A stretch of DNA of 64,000 bases. Origin: Streptomyces sp. MMG1533 (GTDB taxonomy: Bacteria; Actinomycetota; Actinomycetes; Streptomycetales; Streptomycetaceae). Under the pieces are notes generated by a model, which made no database searches, was not told the DNA's origin, and was given only the letters and a program-made list of their open reading frames with translations. The DNA lies in the NCBI RefSeq assembly GCF_001279775.1, contig NZ_LGDG01000230.1, positions 1 through 64,000 on the forward strand. The letters are read 5' to 3'. The position numbers and the translations under genes are program-made. Each line of letters starts with the position of its first letter. Positions within the stretch are counted from its first letter, which is position 1. Positions 32,057-41,849 of this stretch are shown here, one piece after another.

Positions 32057-33510
32057 AGGGAACCCTCCGGCGCCTGCGCCGGACCTACCGCAGGCTGCGC
32101 CTGGGCACCCGGCTGGCGCTGGGCCTCGGTGCGCTGTCCCTGGTGGTGTTCGCCGTCGTGGGCTACGCCCTGACGATGTACATGCGCGACTACCTGGACA
32201 GCCAGCTGGGCTACCAGCTGAAGGTCGTCCAGACCGTGCAGTCCAAGGACGCCGAGGCCAACGGCACGGTGCAGCAGAAGCCGTACTGGGGCTGGTTCAC
32301 CGCGGTGTACGACGTGTCGGGCGAATCGGCAGTCCTGCGCCGGCCCGCCGACATCCCGGACGACACCGGCCCCCTCACCGCACTCGCCGAACGCATGGCG
32401 CACTCCGACACCGAGTTGCTGCGCACCGTGAAGATCGACGGGAAGGGCGTCTACCGGCTGCGGGCCTGCGAGGTCGAGCCCGGGGTGGTGCTGGTCAGCG
32501 CCGCGCCCATGGAGGACATCGAGGACACCGTGGACCGGCTGATCACCGTGCAGGTGATCGCGTTCGCCCTCGCGGTGCTGGCGCTGGTGGTGTTCGGCCG
32601 GAAGCTGCTGCGGCGGGGGCTGCAACCGCTGAGCGACATGGCCTCCACCGCCCACGGCATCACCTCGCACGACCTGACCGAGTCGGCGGCCCGGCTGCCG
32701 CTGCGCGCGGACGGCCGGGACGGCGGCCCGGAGGTGGACGAGCTGCGCACGGCGTTCAACACGATGCTGGAGCACATCGACGACTCCCTCGCGGTCCGCG
32801 CGGAGGCCGAGCAGCGGCTGCGCCGCTTCGTCGCGGACGCCTCGCACGAGCTGCGCACCCCGCTGATGTCCGTACGGGGCTATGCGGACCTCTTCCAGTA
32901 CGCCGCCGCCAACGCCCCCGAGGAACGCGACAAGCACCTGGCCCGGCTGCGCGCGGAGGCCGCGCGGATGGGCTTTCTCCTCGACGACCTGCTGCTGCTC
33001 GCCCGTCTGGACGCGGCCGAGGTGGAGACGCCGCTGCGGATCACTGAGGCGGACCTGGTGGAGCTGGTCGACCACGCGGCCGACGCGTTCCGCGCGAGCC
33101 ATCCGGACCATCCGCTGACGGTGGCGGCGGGCCCCGGGACGCTGCCGCTGCGCCTGGATCCGCAGCGCATCCGCCAGGTCCTGGACAACCTCCTCACCAA
33201 CGCGGCCGTGCACACCCCGGCGGGCACCGAGGTGACCGTGACGGTCTCCGTCGAGCCCGGCCGGACACTGGTGCGGGTCGCGGACGCGGGCCCCGGCATC
33301 CCGCCCGGCGACCACGCACGGGTCTTCGACCGCTTCTACCGCGTCGACAAGGCCCGCAGCCGCGACCGCGGCGGCAGCGGCCTGGGCCTCGCGGTCGCCC
33401 GCTCCCTGGTCGCGGCGCACGGCGGCACGGTCGAGCTGAGCAGCGGGCCCGGGGCGACGGTCTTCACGGTGGCGCTTCCGCTGAGCCCGGCGAGTCTTAC
33501 GAAGCCGTGA
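32053..33510 (+). CDS. Two-component sensor histidine kinase
   Basis: 485-aa membrane kinase. Segments at about 20-43 and 170-190 enclose a sensor region of about 125 residues. HAMP, the H-box DASHELRTPL (His about 266), N-box DNLLTNAAVHTP, G-box DAGPGIPPGDH and GGSGLGLAVA follow. All catalytic motifs are present. Cognate regulator is the preceding gene. The input signal is not evident. Confidence 0.92.
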   Translation: MKGTLRRLRRTYRRLRLGTRLALGLGALSLVVFAVVGYALTMYMRDYLDSQLGYQLKVVQTVQSKDAEANGTVQQKPYWGWFTAVYDVSGESAVLRRPADIPDDTGPLTALAERMAHSDTELLRTVKIDGKGVYRLRACEVEPGVVLVSAAPMEDIEDTVDRLITVQVIAFALAVLALVVFGRKLLRRGLQPLSDMASTAHGITSHDLTESAARLPLRADGRDGGPEVDELRTAFNTMLEHIDDSLAVRAEAEQRLRRFVADASHELRTPLMSVRGYADLFQYAAANAPEERDKHLARLRAEAARMGFLLDDLLLLARLDAAEVETPLRITEADLVELVDHAADAFRASHPDHPLTVAAGPGTLPLRLDPQRIRQVLDNLLTNAAVHTPAGTEVTVTVSVEPGRTLVRVADAGPGIPPGDHARVFDRFYRVDKARSRDRGGSGLGLAVARSLVAAHGGTVELSSGPGATVFTVALPLSPASLTKP

Positions 33511-33551
33511 CGTGCCGGGCGCGGCCGGGTCGTCCGGCCCGCTCACGGCCC

Positions 33552-33557
33552 TAGCGT
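33552..33557 (+). promoter_or_regulatory. -10 box of a probable leaderless transcript
   Basis: TAGCGT lies six bases before the ATG at 33564. This spacing places the transcription start at or next to the A of the ATG, and no ribosome site is visible, so a leaderless mRNA is likely. No good -35 box is seen. Confidence 0.5.
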
Positions 33558-33563
33558 GGCCGC

Positions 33564-34553
33564 ATGCGTGTACTGGTCACCGGCGGTGCCGGATTCATCG
33601 GGTCCCATGTCGTCGAGGCCCTGCGGGCCCACGGGCACGAGCCCCTCGTCTACGACGTCCGCGCCGACCCGGCCTCGGACGTACGGAACCCTTCCGCGGT
33701 CCGCCACGCCCTCACCGGCATCGACGCGGTGTGCCACCAGGCCGCGATGGTCGGCCTCGGCGTCGACTTCTCCGACGCGGCGGAGTACGTCTCCCGCAAC
33801 GACCTCGGTACGGCCGTGCTGCTCACCGCCATGGCCGACGCGGGTGTCCGGCGGCTGGTCCTCGCCGGGTCCATGGTGGTGTACGGCGAGGGCCGCTACA
33901 CCTGCGACCGGCACGGGGTGGTCCGGCCCGGTCCGCGCTCCGTGTCCGACCTGGAAGCGGGACGCTTCGAGCCGCGCTGCCCGGAGTGCGGGGCCGGCCT
34001 GTCGCCCGGCCTGGTCGGCGAGGACGCCGCGGTCGATCCGCGCAACGTCTACGCGACGACCAAGCTCACCCAGGAGCACCTGGCGGCGGCGTGGGCACGC
34101 GCCACGGACGGCTGCGCGGTGTCGCTGCGCTACCACAACGTGTACGGGCCGAGGATGCCGCGCGACACCCCCTACGCGGGCGTCGCCTCCTTCTTCCGCT
34201 CGTCGCTCGCCCGCGGCGAGGCCCCGCGGGTCTACGAAGACGGCTGTCAGCGGCGGGACTTCGTCCACGTACGGGATGTGGCGGCGGCCAACGTGGCGGC
34301 ACTGGAGGCGAGTTCACGCGCGGGCGCGCTGACCGCGTACAACACCGGCAGCGGCGAGCCGCACACGGTCGGCGAGATGGCCCGGGCGCTGGCTTCCGCA
34401 CACGGCGGTCCCGACCCGGTCGTCACCGGGGAGTACCGGCTGGGGGACGTACGGCACATCACGGCCGACTCGGCGCGGCTGCGGGCGGAGCTGGGGTGGA
34501 AGGCGGAGGTGGGGTTCGAGGAGGGGATGCGGGAGTTCGCGGAGGCCGAGTGA
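33564..34553 (+). CDS. NAD-dependent sugar epimerase/dehydratase with cysteine-rich insert
   Basis: 329-aa extended short-chain dehydrogenase. NAD-binding TGGAGFIGS, catalytic YATTK (Tyr-x-x-x-Lys) and the substrate-side YHNVYGPRM are present. Between strand 5 and the YxxxK motif is an insert with YTCDRHG and RCPECGAG, where three Cys and a His could bind zinc. A similar insert is, to my knowledge, found in some dTDP-L-rhamnose 4-epimerase-like proteins; the substrate is not certain. It precedes a GT2/methyltransferase operon on the same strand after the two-component system, so a role in surface glycan synthesis is plausible. Confidence 0.85.
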   Translation: MRVLVTGGAGFIGSHVVEALRAHGHEPLVYDVRADPASDVRNPSAVRHALTGIDAVCHQAAMVGLGVDFSDAAEYVSRNDLGTAVLLTAMADAGVRRLVLAGSMVVYGEGRYTCDRHGVVRPGPRSVSDLEAGRFEPRCPECGAGLSPGLVGEDAAVDPRNVYATTKLTQEHLAAAWARATDGCAVSLRYHNVYGPRMPRDTPYAGVASFFRSSLARGEAPRVYEDGCQRRDFVHVRDVAAANVAALEASSRAGALTAYNTGSGEPHTVGEMARALASAHGGPDPVVTGEYRLGDVRHITADSARLRAELGWKAEVGFEEGMREFAEAE

Positions 34554-34557
34554 TCCC

Positions 34558-35672
34558 TCACGCCTCGGCAGCCGGCAGCGTCACCTCGAAGCGGCAGCCG
34601 CCGATGACATTGCGCACGGTGGCCCGCCCCTGGTGGGCCTCCACGATCCCGCGCACGATGGCGAGGCCGAGACCCGCGCCGGCCGGCGGGGTCCGGGCAT
34701 GCGTGCCGCGCCACCCGGTGTCGAAGACACGGGGCAGGTCCTCCTCGGGGATGCCCCCGCAGCCGTCGGTGACGGACAGGACGACCCCGTCGGGGCCGCG
34801 CTCGGCGGCGACCGCGACCGTGCCGTCGGCGGGGGTGCGGCGGATGGCGTTCACGAGCAGGTTGCCCAGCACCCGGCTCATCTCCTTGCCGTCCACTTCG
34901 ACCGGCACCGGTTCGACGCCGGCGCCGACGAGCCGTACCCCGTGCTGGCGGGCGAGTGCGTCCGCTCCCGAGAGGGCGTCGCCGACGAGGTCGTACAGGG
35001 ACATCCGGGCCGGGGACAGCGTCAGGGTGCCCGCGTGGATGCGGGAGAGTTCGAAGAGGTCGCCCACCATGCCGTTGAGGCGCTCGACCTCGGTGCGGAT
35101 CTGCCGCAGATAGCGCTGGGGGTCGGCGGCCACGCCGTCCTCCAGGGCCTCGGACATCGCGCGCAGGCCGGCCAGGGGGGTGCGCAGGTCGTGCGAGATC
35201 CAGGCGACGAGTTCGCGCCGCGAAGTCTCCAGGGCGCGTTCACGTTCCCGGGACTCGGCGAGCTTGACGCTGGTGGCCTTCAACTCACAGCTGAGCGCGG
35301 CGAGTTCGGCGGTGGCGGGACCGACGGGCGAGGTGAAGTCGCCGCCGTCGCCGAAGGAGCGGGCGGCGAGCGTGAGGGCCCGGCTGCGGGCGACGACCCA
35401 GCGGCCCAGCAGCAGCGCGGTGGCCAGGGAGACCACGGCGGCCATCGCGACGACCGTCGTGACGACCTTCAGGTCGTGCGCGGACAGGAACATCGCCTGC
35501 GCGACCGCGAGCGTGCCCGCGAGCATCGCGGTGACGGCGACGCCGGAGACCACGCCGAGATGCGTGACGAGCGAGCGGCGCCGGACCAGCAGCAGCACGC
35601 ACGCGCCGAGGACGCCGACCGCGGCGGCGCCGAGGAAGGCGAAGAGGGCGATGAGAATCGTGTCGCGCATGG

Positions 35673-35676
<4 letters not shown>
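34558..35676 (-). CDS. Two-component sensor histidine kinase
   Basis: 372-aa kinase with three to four N-terminal membrane helices in the first 115 residues and almost no extracytoplasmic loop, suggesting it senses a membrane-related or intramembrane signal. H-box AWISHDLRTPL (His about 162), N-box GNLLVNAIRRTP, G-box DGCGGIPEEDL and GAGLGLAIVRG. ATG 35676 overlaps the stop of the response-regulator gene (ATGA). Confidence 0.9.
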
Positions 35677-36389
<713 letters not shown>

Positions 36390-36488
36390 GCCGCCAGCCT
36401 CGCACCTCGGGCGTTCCCCTGCGGCCCCCGGCTGTCGACGTCCGCGTTTCGTAAGGAGCCTGGGTCCGAAATGCCCGTTTCGCGCTCG

Positions 36489-36494
36489 TAGGGT
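36489..36494 (+). promoter_or_regulatory. -10 box of a probable leaderless transcript
   Basis: TAGGGT lies seven bases before the GTG at 36502, a position that predicts transcription starting at the start codon. The bases GGTGAG between them could also act as a weak ribosome site. Confidence 0.4.
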
Positions 36495-36501
36495 GAGAGC
36501 C

Positions 36502-37218
36502 GTGACGACCTCTTCCGATTCCGTTCCGGACTCCGTGTCCGTGGACGTCGTACTCCCCTGTCTCGACGAGGCCGAGGCGCTGCCGTGGGTGCTGGAACGC
36601 ATCCCGCCCGGCTGGCGTGCGCTGGTCGTGGACAACGGGTCCACGGACGGCTCGGCCCGCATCGCCCGGGCGCTCGGCGCGAGAGTCGTGCACGAGGAGC
36701 GGCGCGGCTTCGGCGCCGCCTGCCATGCCGGCCTGACGGCTGCCACGGCCGACATCGTCTGCTTCTGCGACTGCGACGCGTCCCTCGACCCGGCCGACCT
36801 GGTGCCGTTCGTGCGCGAGGTCGTGGCCGGTGAGGCGGACCTGGTCCTCGGCCGGCGCCGCCCGCAGAGCCTCGGTGCCTGGCCGCTGCACGCACGGGCG
36901 GGCAACCTCGCCCTGACCCGTCTGCTCCGCCGTCGCACCGGTCTGCGCCTGCACGACCTCGGCCCGCTGCGCGCCGCCCGGCGCGAGGCGCTGCTCGCCC
37001 TCGGCCTCACGGACCGGCGCAGCGGCTACCCGCTGGAGATGGTGGTGCACGCGGCCGACACCGGCTGGCGGATCACCGAACACGACGTCCCCTACCACCC
37101 GCGCACCGGCGCCTCCAAAGTGACCGGCACCTGGCGCGGCACCTGGCAGGCGGTACGGGACATGAGCCGCGTACTGGCCGAGGCCGGGACGGCCACCGAG
37201 AAGGGAGTCCGTGCGTGA
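36502..37218 (+). CDS. GT2 family glycosyltransferase
   Basis: 238-aa GT-A enzyme. SVDVVLPCLDEAEALPWVLE, VVDNGSTDGSARIARALGA, CDCDASLDPAD (DxD) and DLGPLRAARREALL are typical of GT2 polyprenyl-phosphate-type transferases, with no membrane segment. GTG 36502 is chosen; GTG 36493 is also in frame. The stop overlaps the GTG of the DUF2064 gene. Operon with DUF2064 protein and methyltransferase. Confidence 0.87.
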   Translation: MTTSSDSVPDSVSVDVVLPCLDEAEALPWVLERIPPGWRALVVDNGSTDGSARIARALGARVVHEERRGFGAACHAGLTAATADIVCFCDCDASLDPADLVPFVREVVAGEADLVLGRRRPQSLGAWPLHARAGNLALTRLLRRRTGLRLHDLGPLRAARREALLALGLTDRRSGYPLEMVVHAADTGWRITEHDVPYHPRTGASKVTGTWRGTWQAVRDMSRVLAEAGTATEKGVRA

Positions 37219-37826
37219 CCACGTTGCTCGTCATCGCCAAGGAGCCTCGCCCGGGACGGGTGAAGACCCGGCTGACACCGCCGTTCACGCCCAGGGAGGC
37301 CGCCGCGCTCGCGGAGGCCTCCCTGGCGGACACCCTGGACGCGGTGGCGCGGACGCCCGCACGGCGCCGGGTCCTGGTCCTGGAGGGCGAGCCCGGCCCC
37401 TGGCTGCCGACCGGTTTCGAGGTCGTACGGCAGTGCGCGGGCGGCCTCGACGAACGGCTGGCCGCCGCCTTCGCGGGCTGCGACGGCCCCGCCCTTCTCA
37501 TCGGCATGGACACCCCGCAGGTGACGCCGGAGCTGCTCACCGTGGACTTCGCGGACTGCGACGCGTACTTCGGGTCCGCCGAGGACGGCGGCTTCTGGGC
37601 GCTGGGGCTGGCCGCACCCGATCCCGCACTGCTGCGGGGCGTGCCGATGTCGACGCCCTCGACGGGGGCAGTGCAGCGTGCGCGGCTCGCGGGACTGCGG
37701 GTGCGGGACCTGCCACGCCTCAGGGACGTGGACACGGCCCACGACGCGGACGTGGTCGCCCGGGCCGCGCCCGGCGGGCGGTTCGCCGCGCAGCTGGCCC
37801 GGCTCAGTGCGGCCGGGGCCCGATGA
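37215..37826 (+). CDS. DUF2064 (TIGR04282-like) nucleotide-diphospho-sugar transferase-type protein
   Basis: 203-aa protein. LLVIAKEPRPGRVKTRLTPP is the family start (KxPxPGxVKTRL); GMDTPQVTPELL and AEDGGFWALGL follow. The fold is GT-A-like; some members are linked to arsenosugar synthesis, but in actinomycetes the role is unknown. GTG 37215 overlaps the GT2 stop (GTGA) and the stop overlaps the methyltransferase ATG (ATGA), so the three are tightly coupled. Confidence 0.85.
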   Translation: MTTLLVIAKEPRPGRVKTRLTPPFTPREAAALAEASLADTLDAVARTPARRRVLVLEGEPGPWLPTGFEVVRQCAGGLDERLAAAFAGCDGPALLIGMDTPQVTPELLTVDFADCDAYFGSAEDGGFWALGLAAPDPALLRGVPMSTPSTGAVQRARLAGLRVRDLPRLRDVDTAHDADVVARAAPGGRFAAQLARLSAAGAR

Positions 37827-38596
37827 GCACCGTACGGATCGCTCGGCAAAGGGCGCCGCTCGCCGATCCCTGGTCCGCCGACCCCTATGCCGACGCCCTG
37901 CGCACCGGCCGCGGCCCGCTCTTCCTGCGCCGTGCCGACGGCTGGCTGCTCCCGCTGGAGGTGGAGCGCTGGTGCGCCGACGCCGACGCGGCGGACCTGG
38001 AGGTACTGCGGCGCTGCGAGGGCGCGGTGCTCGACGTCGGCTGCGGCCCGGGGCGCCTGGTGGCGGCGCTGGGTGCGCAGGGGCGGCGGGTGCTCGGCAT
38101 CGACGTCAGCGAGGCGGCCGTCTCCCGGACGGGGGCGCTCGGCGGGCCGGCGCTGCGGCGCTCGGTCTTCGAGCCGCTGCCCGGCGAGGGCCGCTGGGGC
38201 ACCGCACTCCTGATCGACGGCAACGTGGGAATCGGCGGTGATCCGGCGGCTCTTCTCGCCCGGATGTCCCAACTCCTCGGTTCAGGCGGTCTGTTGATCG
38301 TGGAGACGGTGCCGGAGCTGGACCTCGACGAACGAGTGCTGGTCCACGTGACCGACGCCCGGGGCGCGGTCGGCAGCCCGTTCCCCTGGGCGCGGCTCGG
38401 CACACCGGCCCTGCTGCGGCACGCCAACCGCGCGGGCTGGCGTGCCGACGGTCAGTGGGCGGTCGGCGGGCGTTCCTTCGTCGCCCTGCGCAGCCGCAGC
38501 ACGAACAGCAGCGCCGAGCCGGCGAACAGCGCGGCCGTCAGGAGCAGCCAGCGGGCCGCAAAGCCGTCGCCGGACAGGCCGGTGGCCGGGGCGTAA
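37823..38596 (+). CDS. Class I SAM-dependent methyltransferase
   Basis: 257-aa enzyme with SAM motif VLDVGCGPGRLVAALG (about 70-85) and VLGIDVSEAAV. The methyltransferase core ends near residue 222 (SFVALRSRST); the last 35 codons run antisense over the 3' end of the convergent membrane-protein gene (145 bp overlap) and look compositionally unlike a protein domain. Methyl acceptor unknown; last gene of the GT2 operon. Confidence 0.85.
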   Translation: MSTVRIARQRAPLADPWSADPYADALRTGRGPLFLRRADGWLLPLEVERWCADADAADLEVLRRCEGAVLDVGCGPGRLVAALGAQGRRVLGIDVSEAAVSRTGALGGPALRRSVFEPLPGEGRWGTALLIDGNVGIGGDPAALLARMSQLLGSGGLLIVETVPELDLDERVLVHVTDARGAVGSPFPWARLGTPALLRHANRAGWRADGQWAVGGRSFVALRSRSTNSSAEPANSAAVRSSQRAAKPSPDRPVAGA

Positions 38597-38931
38597 CGCC
38601 CCGCCACCCGCCCGCTGATCAGCGGGAACCACACGAGCAGGAGCAGCAGGGACAGGGCGGCGGGCACGCGGACGTACGCCACTTGTGCGCGTCGGCGGCC
38701 CGCCGTCTTCACGAGGGCGCGGTCGAGCACGGCGTACAACGGCAGCAGCACCAGGTCGTGGAGGAGGGCCGCGCCCACGAACCACAGCGCGACGCCGAAC
38801 CAGTCCCCCGCGAGCAGCCGTGCGCCCGCATATCCCGCGAGGGCGAACGAACAGGCGAGCAGCAGGAGTTGAAAGGGGCTGCCGACAGCGAGCCTGGGAC
38901 GCGTCACCGGTCTCCTCACCGTCCTTTTCAC
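38452..38931 (-). CDS. Small polytopic membrane protein
   Basis: 159-aa protein with four hydrophobic segments (FQLLLLACSFALAGYAGARL, WFVGAALLHDLVLLPLYAVL, LSLLLLLVWFPLISG, LLLTAALFAGSALLFVL). No known family recognised. The GTG start overlaps the stop of the molybdopterin oxidoreductase gene (TGA/GTGA at 38928-38931), suggesting a functional link, perhaps membrane partner of that enzyme. The 3' end overlaps the methyltransferase gene tail-to-tail. Confidence 0.8.
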   Translation of the reverse strand: MKRTVRRPVTRPRLAVGSPFQLLLLACSFALAGYAGARLLAGDWFGVALWFVGAALLHDLVLLPLYAVLDRALVKTAGRRRAQVAYVRVPAALSLLLLLVWFPLISGRVAGRYAPATGLSGDGFAARWLLLTAALFAGSALLFVLRLRRATKERPPTAH

Positions 38932-40184
38932 AGGTCACCGAAGGTCATCCGGGCCACCCACTTGGTGTTGAGCACACCGGGCGCCGCGGGCACGATGATC
39001 CGCGCCGGGTGGCCGTGGTCGGGGGTCAGATCCTCGCCGTTGACGTACAGGGCGAGCAGGGAGCGCGGGTCGGCGACCTGGTTGGCGCGCAGGGCGGCCC
39101 GCCGGAAGGCGCCGCGGCGTTGCAGTGACTCCACGAGGACGTCGGGCGGATCGTCGTACCCGACGAGGGCGGCGAGGTCGCGCAGGCGCACACCGCGCCA
39201 CCACTGGTCGGACGTCGACCAGCCCTCCACGCAGGCGATGGGCAACGCGGCGCTGTGCAGCGGGAGTCGGAGCAGGTCGGCACGGCCCAGCCGGACGGTC
39301 CCGTCACGCCCGGCGACGACCAGCCGCCACGTCTCCTCATTCGTCTCCGCCGCATCGATCCCCGCGTACGCGGCCGTCTTGTTGATCTGGAAGCCGCCCG
39401 GTCCCGTGCCCGGTTCGGCACCGCCGTGCGGGGCGAGGAGAGCGGTTCTGCGCAACGGCCCGTCGAAGTTCTGCCCGGCCGTGGTGACGAAGAGCAGCAG
39501 CGAGCCGCCGCCGACCAGCCCGAGGGCACCGCGCCGGGACACGGTGGGATCGGCGGGGTCCGGAGCCACCAACTCGGTTTTCTCCTCCCGCAGTTGGCGC
39601 AGATTTCGCAGAGCCATCGGTGTCTTCAGTACCGCGTGCGCGACGAACGCGGCGAAGAACACCCAGGCGCCGTAGAAGTGCAGGGGATAGAAGGAGCCAG
39701 GGAAGACGTAGTCCAGTTGGACGTTGAGCACACCGGTCACGAACTCGAAGAGCCCGCCGCCGACCAGGAGCACCAGCGAGAGCCGCTCCAGCGCGTGCGC
39801 GAGCGACCGGGCGGGCGGCAGCGTGAACAGCTTCGGCACGACCGACCACAGCTTGGCCAGCAGGACGGGCACGAGGGTGATCCCGAGGGTGACGTGGACG
39901 CCCTGGTTGAGGCGGTACAGCCAGTGCGGGTCGGTCGGCCAGGAGAAGAGGTAGAAGCCGAGGATCCCCTTGTCCGGCGTCTTGTCGTTCACCGGTGACA
40001 GGTCTGGGTTGTAGGCGGCGTACGACAGCAGCCCGGTCACGAACAGCACGGTGATTCCGCCGAGCAGCACGACACCGAGCACCGAGGTGAACCAGGGGCC
40101 GCGCAGCGGGCTGCGCCAGAAGGCGGGCGAGAAGGGAGTGCGCGGCGACGAGGGGTTGCGTGGCGATGAGGAGGTGCGGGCCAT
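38928..40184 (-). CDS. Membrane-bound molybdopterin-dependent oxidoreductase
   Basis: 418-aa protein in two parts. Residues about 25-215 contain five or so membrane segments with His residues (LNQGVHVTLGITLVP, PLHFYGAWVFFAAFVAHAVL), resembling a cytochrome-b-type anchor. From about 240 an exported sulfite-oxidase-type molybdopterin domain follows, with the key Cys in PIACVEGWSTSDQWWRGVRL and the substrate/cofactor segment GHPARIIVPAAPG. Electron acceptor and substrate unknown. ATG 40184 chosen; the frame extends to 40346 without family-like residues. Confidence 0.85.
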   Translation of the reverse strand: MARTSSSPRNPSSPRTPFSPAFWRSPLRGPWFTSVLGVVLLGGITVLFVTGLLSYAAYNPDLSPVNDKTPDKGILGFYLFSWPTDPHWLYRLNQGVHVTLGITLVPVLLAKLWSVVPKLFTLPPARSLAHALERLSLVLLVGGGLFEFVTGVLNVQLDYVFPGSFYPLHFYGAWVFFAAFVAHAVLKTPMALRNLRQLREEKTELVAPDPADPTVSRRGALGLVGGGSLLLFVTTAGQNFDGPLRRTALLAPHGGAEPGTGPGGFQINKTAAYAGIDAAETNEETWRLVVAGRDGTVRLGRADLLRLPLHSAALPIACVEGWSTSDQWWRGVRLRDLAALVGYDDPPDVLVESLQRRGAFRRAALRANQVADPRSLLALYVNGEDLTPDHGHPARIIVPAAPGVLNTKWVARMTFGDL

Positions 40185-40285
40185 GCCCCGACCGTAGGCC
40201 CGCGCCACCCCGGGGACCGGCCCGCGAACCATGACGAATCTCTGACGTCCACGCCTGTCAGCCGTCCGGGCGAGCCCTCGCGACC

Positions 40286-40291
40286 TAGCGT
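40286..40291 (+). promoter_or_regulatory. -10 box of a probable leaderless transcript
   Basis: TAGCGT ends six bases before the GTG at 40298, the same hexamer and spacing as at 33552. No ribosome site is visible. Confidence 0.5.
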
Positions 40292-40297
40292 TTGTGC

Positions 40298-41614
40298 GTG
40301 AACCGCGATCTGAGACGTGACCTGTACGCGGCCCTGGCCGCAGCACTGCTCGTGGCGACGGCCGTCCTGGTCGGCAACGCCGTCGAGCACCGCGACGGCA
40401 CGCTCCGCGTCGGATGGCCGCCCCTGCTGGCGACCTGGGATCCGCACGTCGGCCCCGGCACCCCGGCCGCGTTGGCCGTCGGGGTCGCGGTCGTGGCGTA
40501 CGGCCCCGCCCTGGCCGCCCGGCTGTCGTGGCGCGCGTTGCTCCTGTGCGTGTGGGTCACCGGCATGGCCTGGACGTGGTCCCTGGCGCTCGTCGACGGC
40601 TGGCACCGGGGCATCGCCGAGCAGCTGACGACCGGGAGCGAGTACCTCCGGGTCATCGAGCGGTTCGACGACATCCCCGCGACCCTGCGCGACTTCACCG
40701 GACACATCCTGATCGACGCGCCCGACAACTGGCCCGCCCATGTCGCCGGCCATCCCCCGGGAGCCACCCTCACCTTCGTCCTCCTGGACCGCATCGGGCT
40801 GGGCGGCGGGGGCTGGGCGGGCGCCTGGTGCATCACCCTCGGCACGACGGCGGCGGTCGCGGTCCTGGTCGCCGTACGGACCCTCACGGCCGAGTCGCTC
40901 GCCCGCCGCGCCGCCCCCTTCCTCGTCCTCGCCCCGGCCGCCGTGTGGGTCGGCACGTCCGCCGACGGCTACTTCGCGGCGGTGGCGGCCTGGGCGGTCG
41001 CGTTCCTCGCCCTGGCGGTGACGGGACACCGGCCGGAGTGGACCGGCTCGGGCTCGGGCCTGCTGTTCGGCCTGACCCTCTACCTGTCGTACGGCCTGAC
41101 GCTGTTCGCCGTCATCGCCGGCGCCGTCCTCCTCCTGGGCACGCACCGCATCCGCCCGCTCCCCTTCCTGCTGGCCGGGTTCCTGGTGGTGCCGATCGCG
41201 TTCACCGCCCTCGGCTTCGACTGGTGGGAGGCGTACCGGCTGCTGGTCCGCCGCTACCACCAAGGCGCGGGCGGGGTGCGGCCGTACGGCTACTGGGTGT
41301 GGGCGAACCTTGCGTGCACCGTGCTGATCGTGGGCCCGGCCACGGTGGCAGGGCTGCGGCGCACCGGCGTCACGCTCGCCCACAGGCGCCCCCGGCCGGA
41401 CGTCCGCCTGGGCGTGCTCGTACTCGCCGCGCTCATCGCCCTCCTCGTCGCCGACCTGTCCGGCATGAGCAAGGCGGAGACGGAACGCATCTGGCTGCCG
41501 TTCGCGATGTGGCTGCTGCCGGCGGGTGCGTGGCTGACGGGCGTGCGGGGATGGCTGGCGGCGCAGGCCCTTCTCGCGCTGCTGCTCAACCACTTGCTGC
41601 TGACCGGCTGGTGA
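40298..41614 (+). CDS. Polytopic membrane protein, GT-C glycosyltransferase-like
   Basis: 438-aa protein with 10-11 membrane segments. The outer-loop motif NWPAHVAGHPPGATLTFVLL (HPPG) resembles GT-C type transferases and related actinobacterial membrane proteins. TTG 40292 is in frame two codons upstream, but GTG 40298 has the better promoter spacing. Monocistronic, divergent from the oxidoreductase operon. Activity is not proven by sequence. Confidence 0.75.
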   Translation: MNRDLRRDLYAALAAALLVATAVLVGNAVEHRDGTLRVGWPPLLATWDPHVGPGTPAALAVGVAVVAYGPALAARLSWRALLLCVWVTGMAWTWSLALVDGWHRGIAEQLTTGSEYLRVIERFDDIPATLRDFTGHILIDAPDNWPAHVAGHPPGATLTFVLLDRIGLGGGGWAGAWCITLGTTAAVAVLVAVRTLTAESLARRAAPFLVLAPAAVWVGTSADGYFAAVAAWAVAFLALAVTGHRPEWTGSGSGLLFGLTLYLSYGLTLFAVIAGAVLLLGTHRIRPLPFLLAGFLVVPIAFTALGFDWWEAYRLLVRRYHQGAGGVRPYGYWVWANLACTVLIVGPATVAGLRRTGVTLAHRRPRPDVRLGVLVLAALIALLVADLSGMSKAETERIWLPFAMWLLPAGAWLTGVRGWLAAQALLALLLNHLLLTGW

Positions 41615-41849
41615 CGGTCAGACGGCCGGCCGCTTCCTCGCCGTCATCACGGCACTGGACGACGTAACCCGTTGGTGGCCATGACGGTTGACGGCCTTTC
41701 GGCTCGGGCGCGTCGTCACGGAATCCGGCCCGGCATCCGGCCCGGCATCCGGTCGGTCGAAGATTTCCGGACGGGTCCCCGCCCCCGGTTCCGGTCCAGT
41801 AGGGTCGCGCCACCAGACGGAGGCGGACATGGACCACTAGCGAGGGCGT
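41615..41849. other. Intergenic region before the TIR/NACHT cassette
   Basis: 235 bp without a convincing gene. It holds 2.5 copies of a 12-bp repeat (ATCCGGCCCGGC) at 41723-41752, and TAGGGT at 41800-41805, a possible -10 box giving a leader of about 40 bases. GCGAGGG precedes the GTG at 41850. I found no FxsA-like peptide ORF ending in FxSxx here. Confidence 0.5.
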
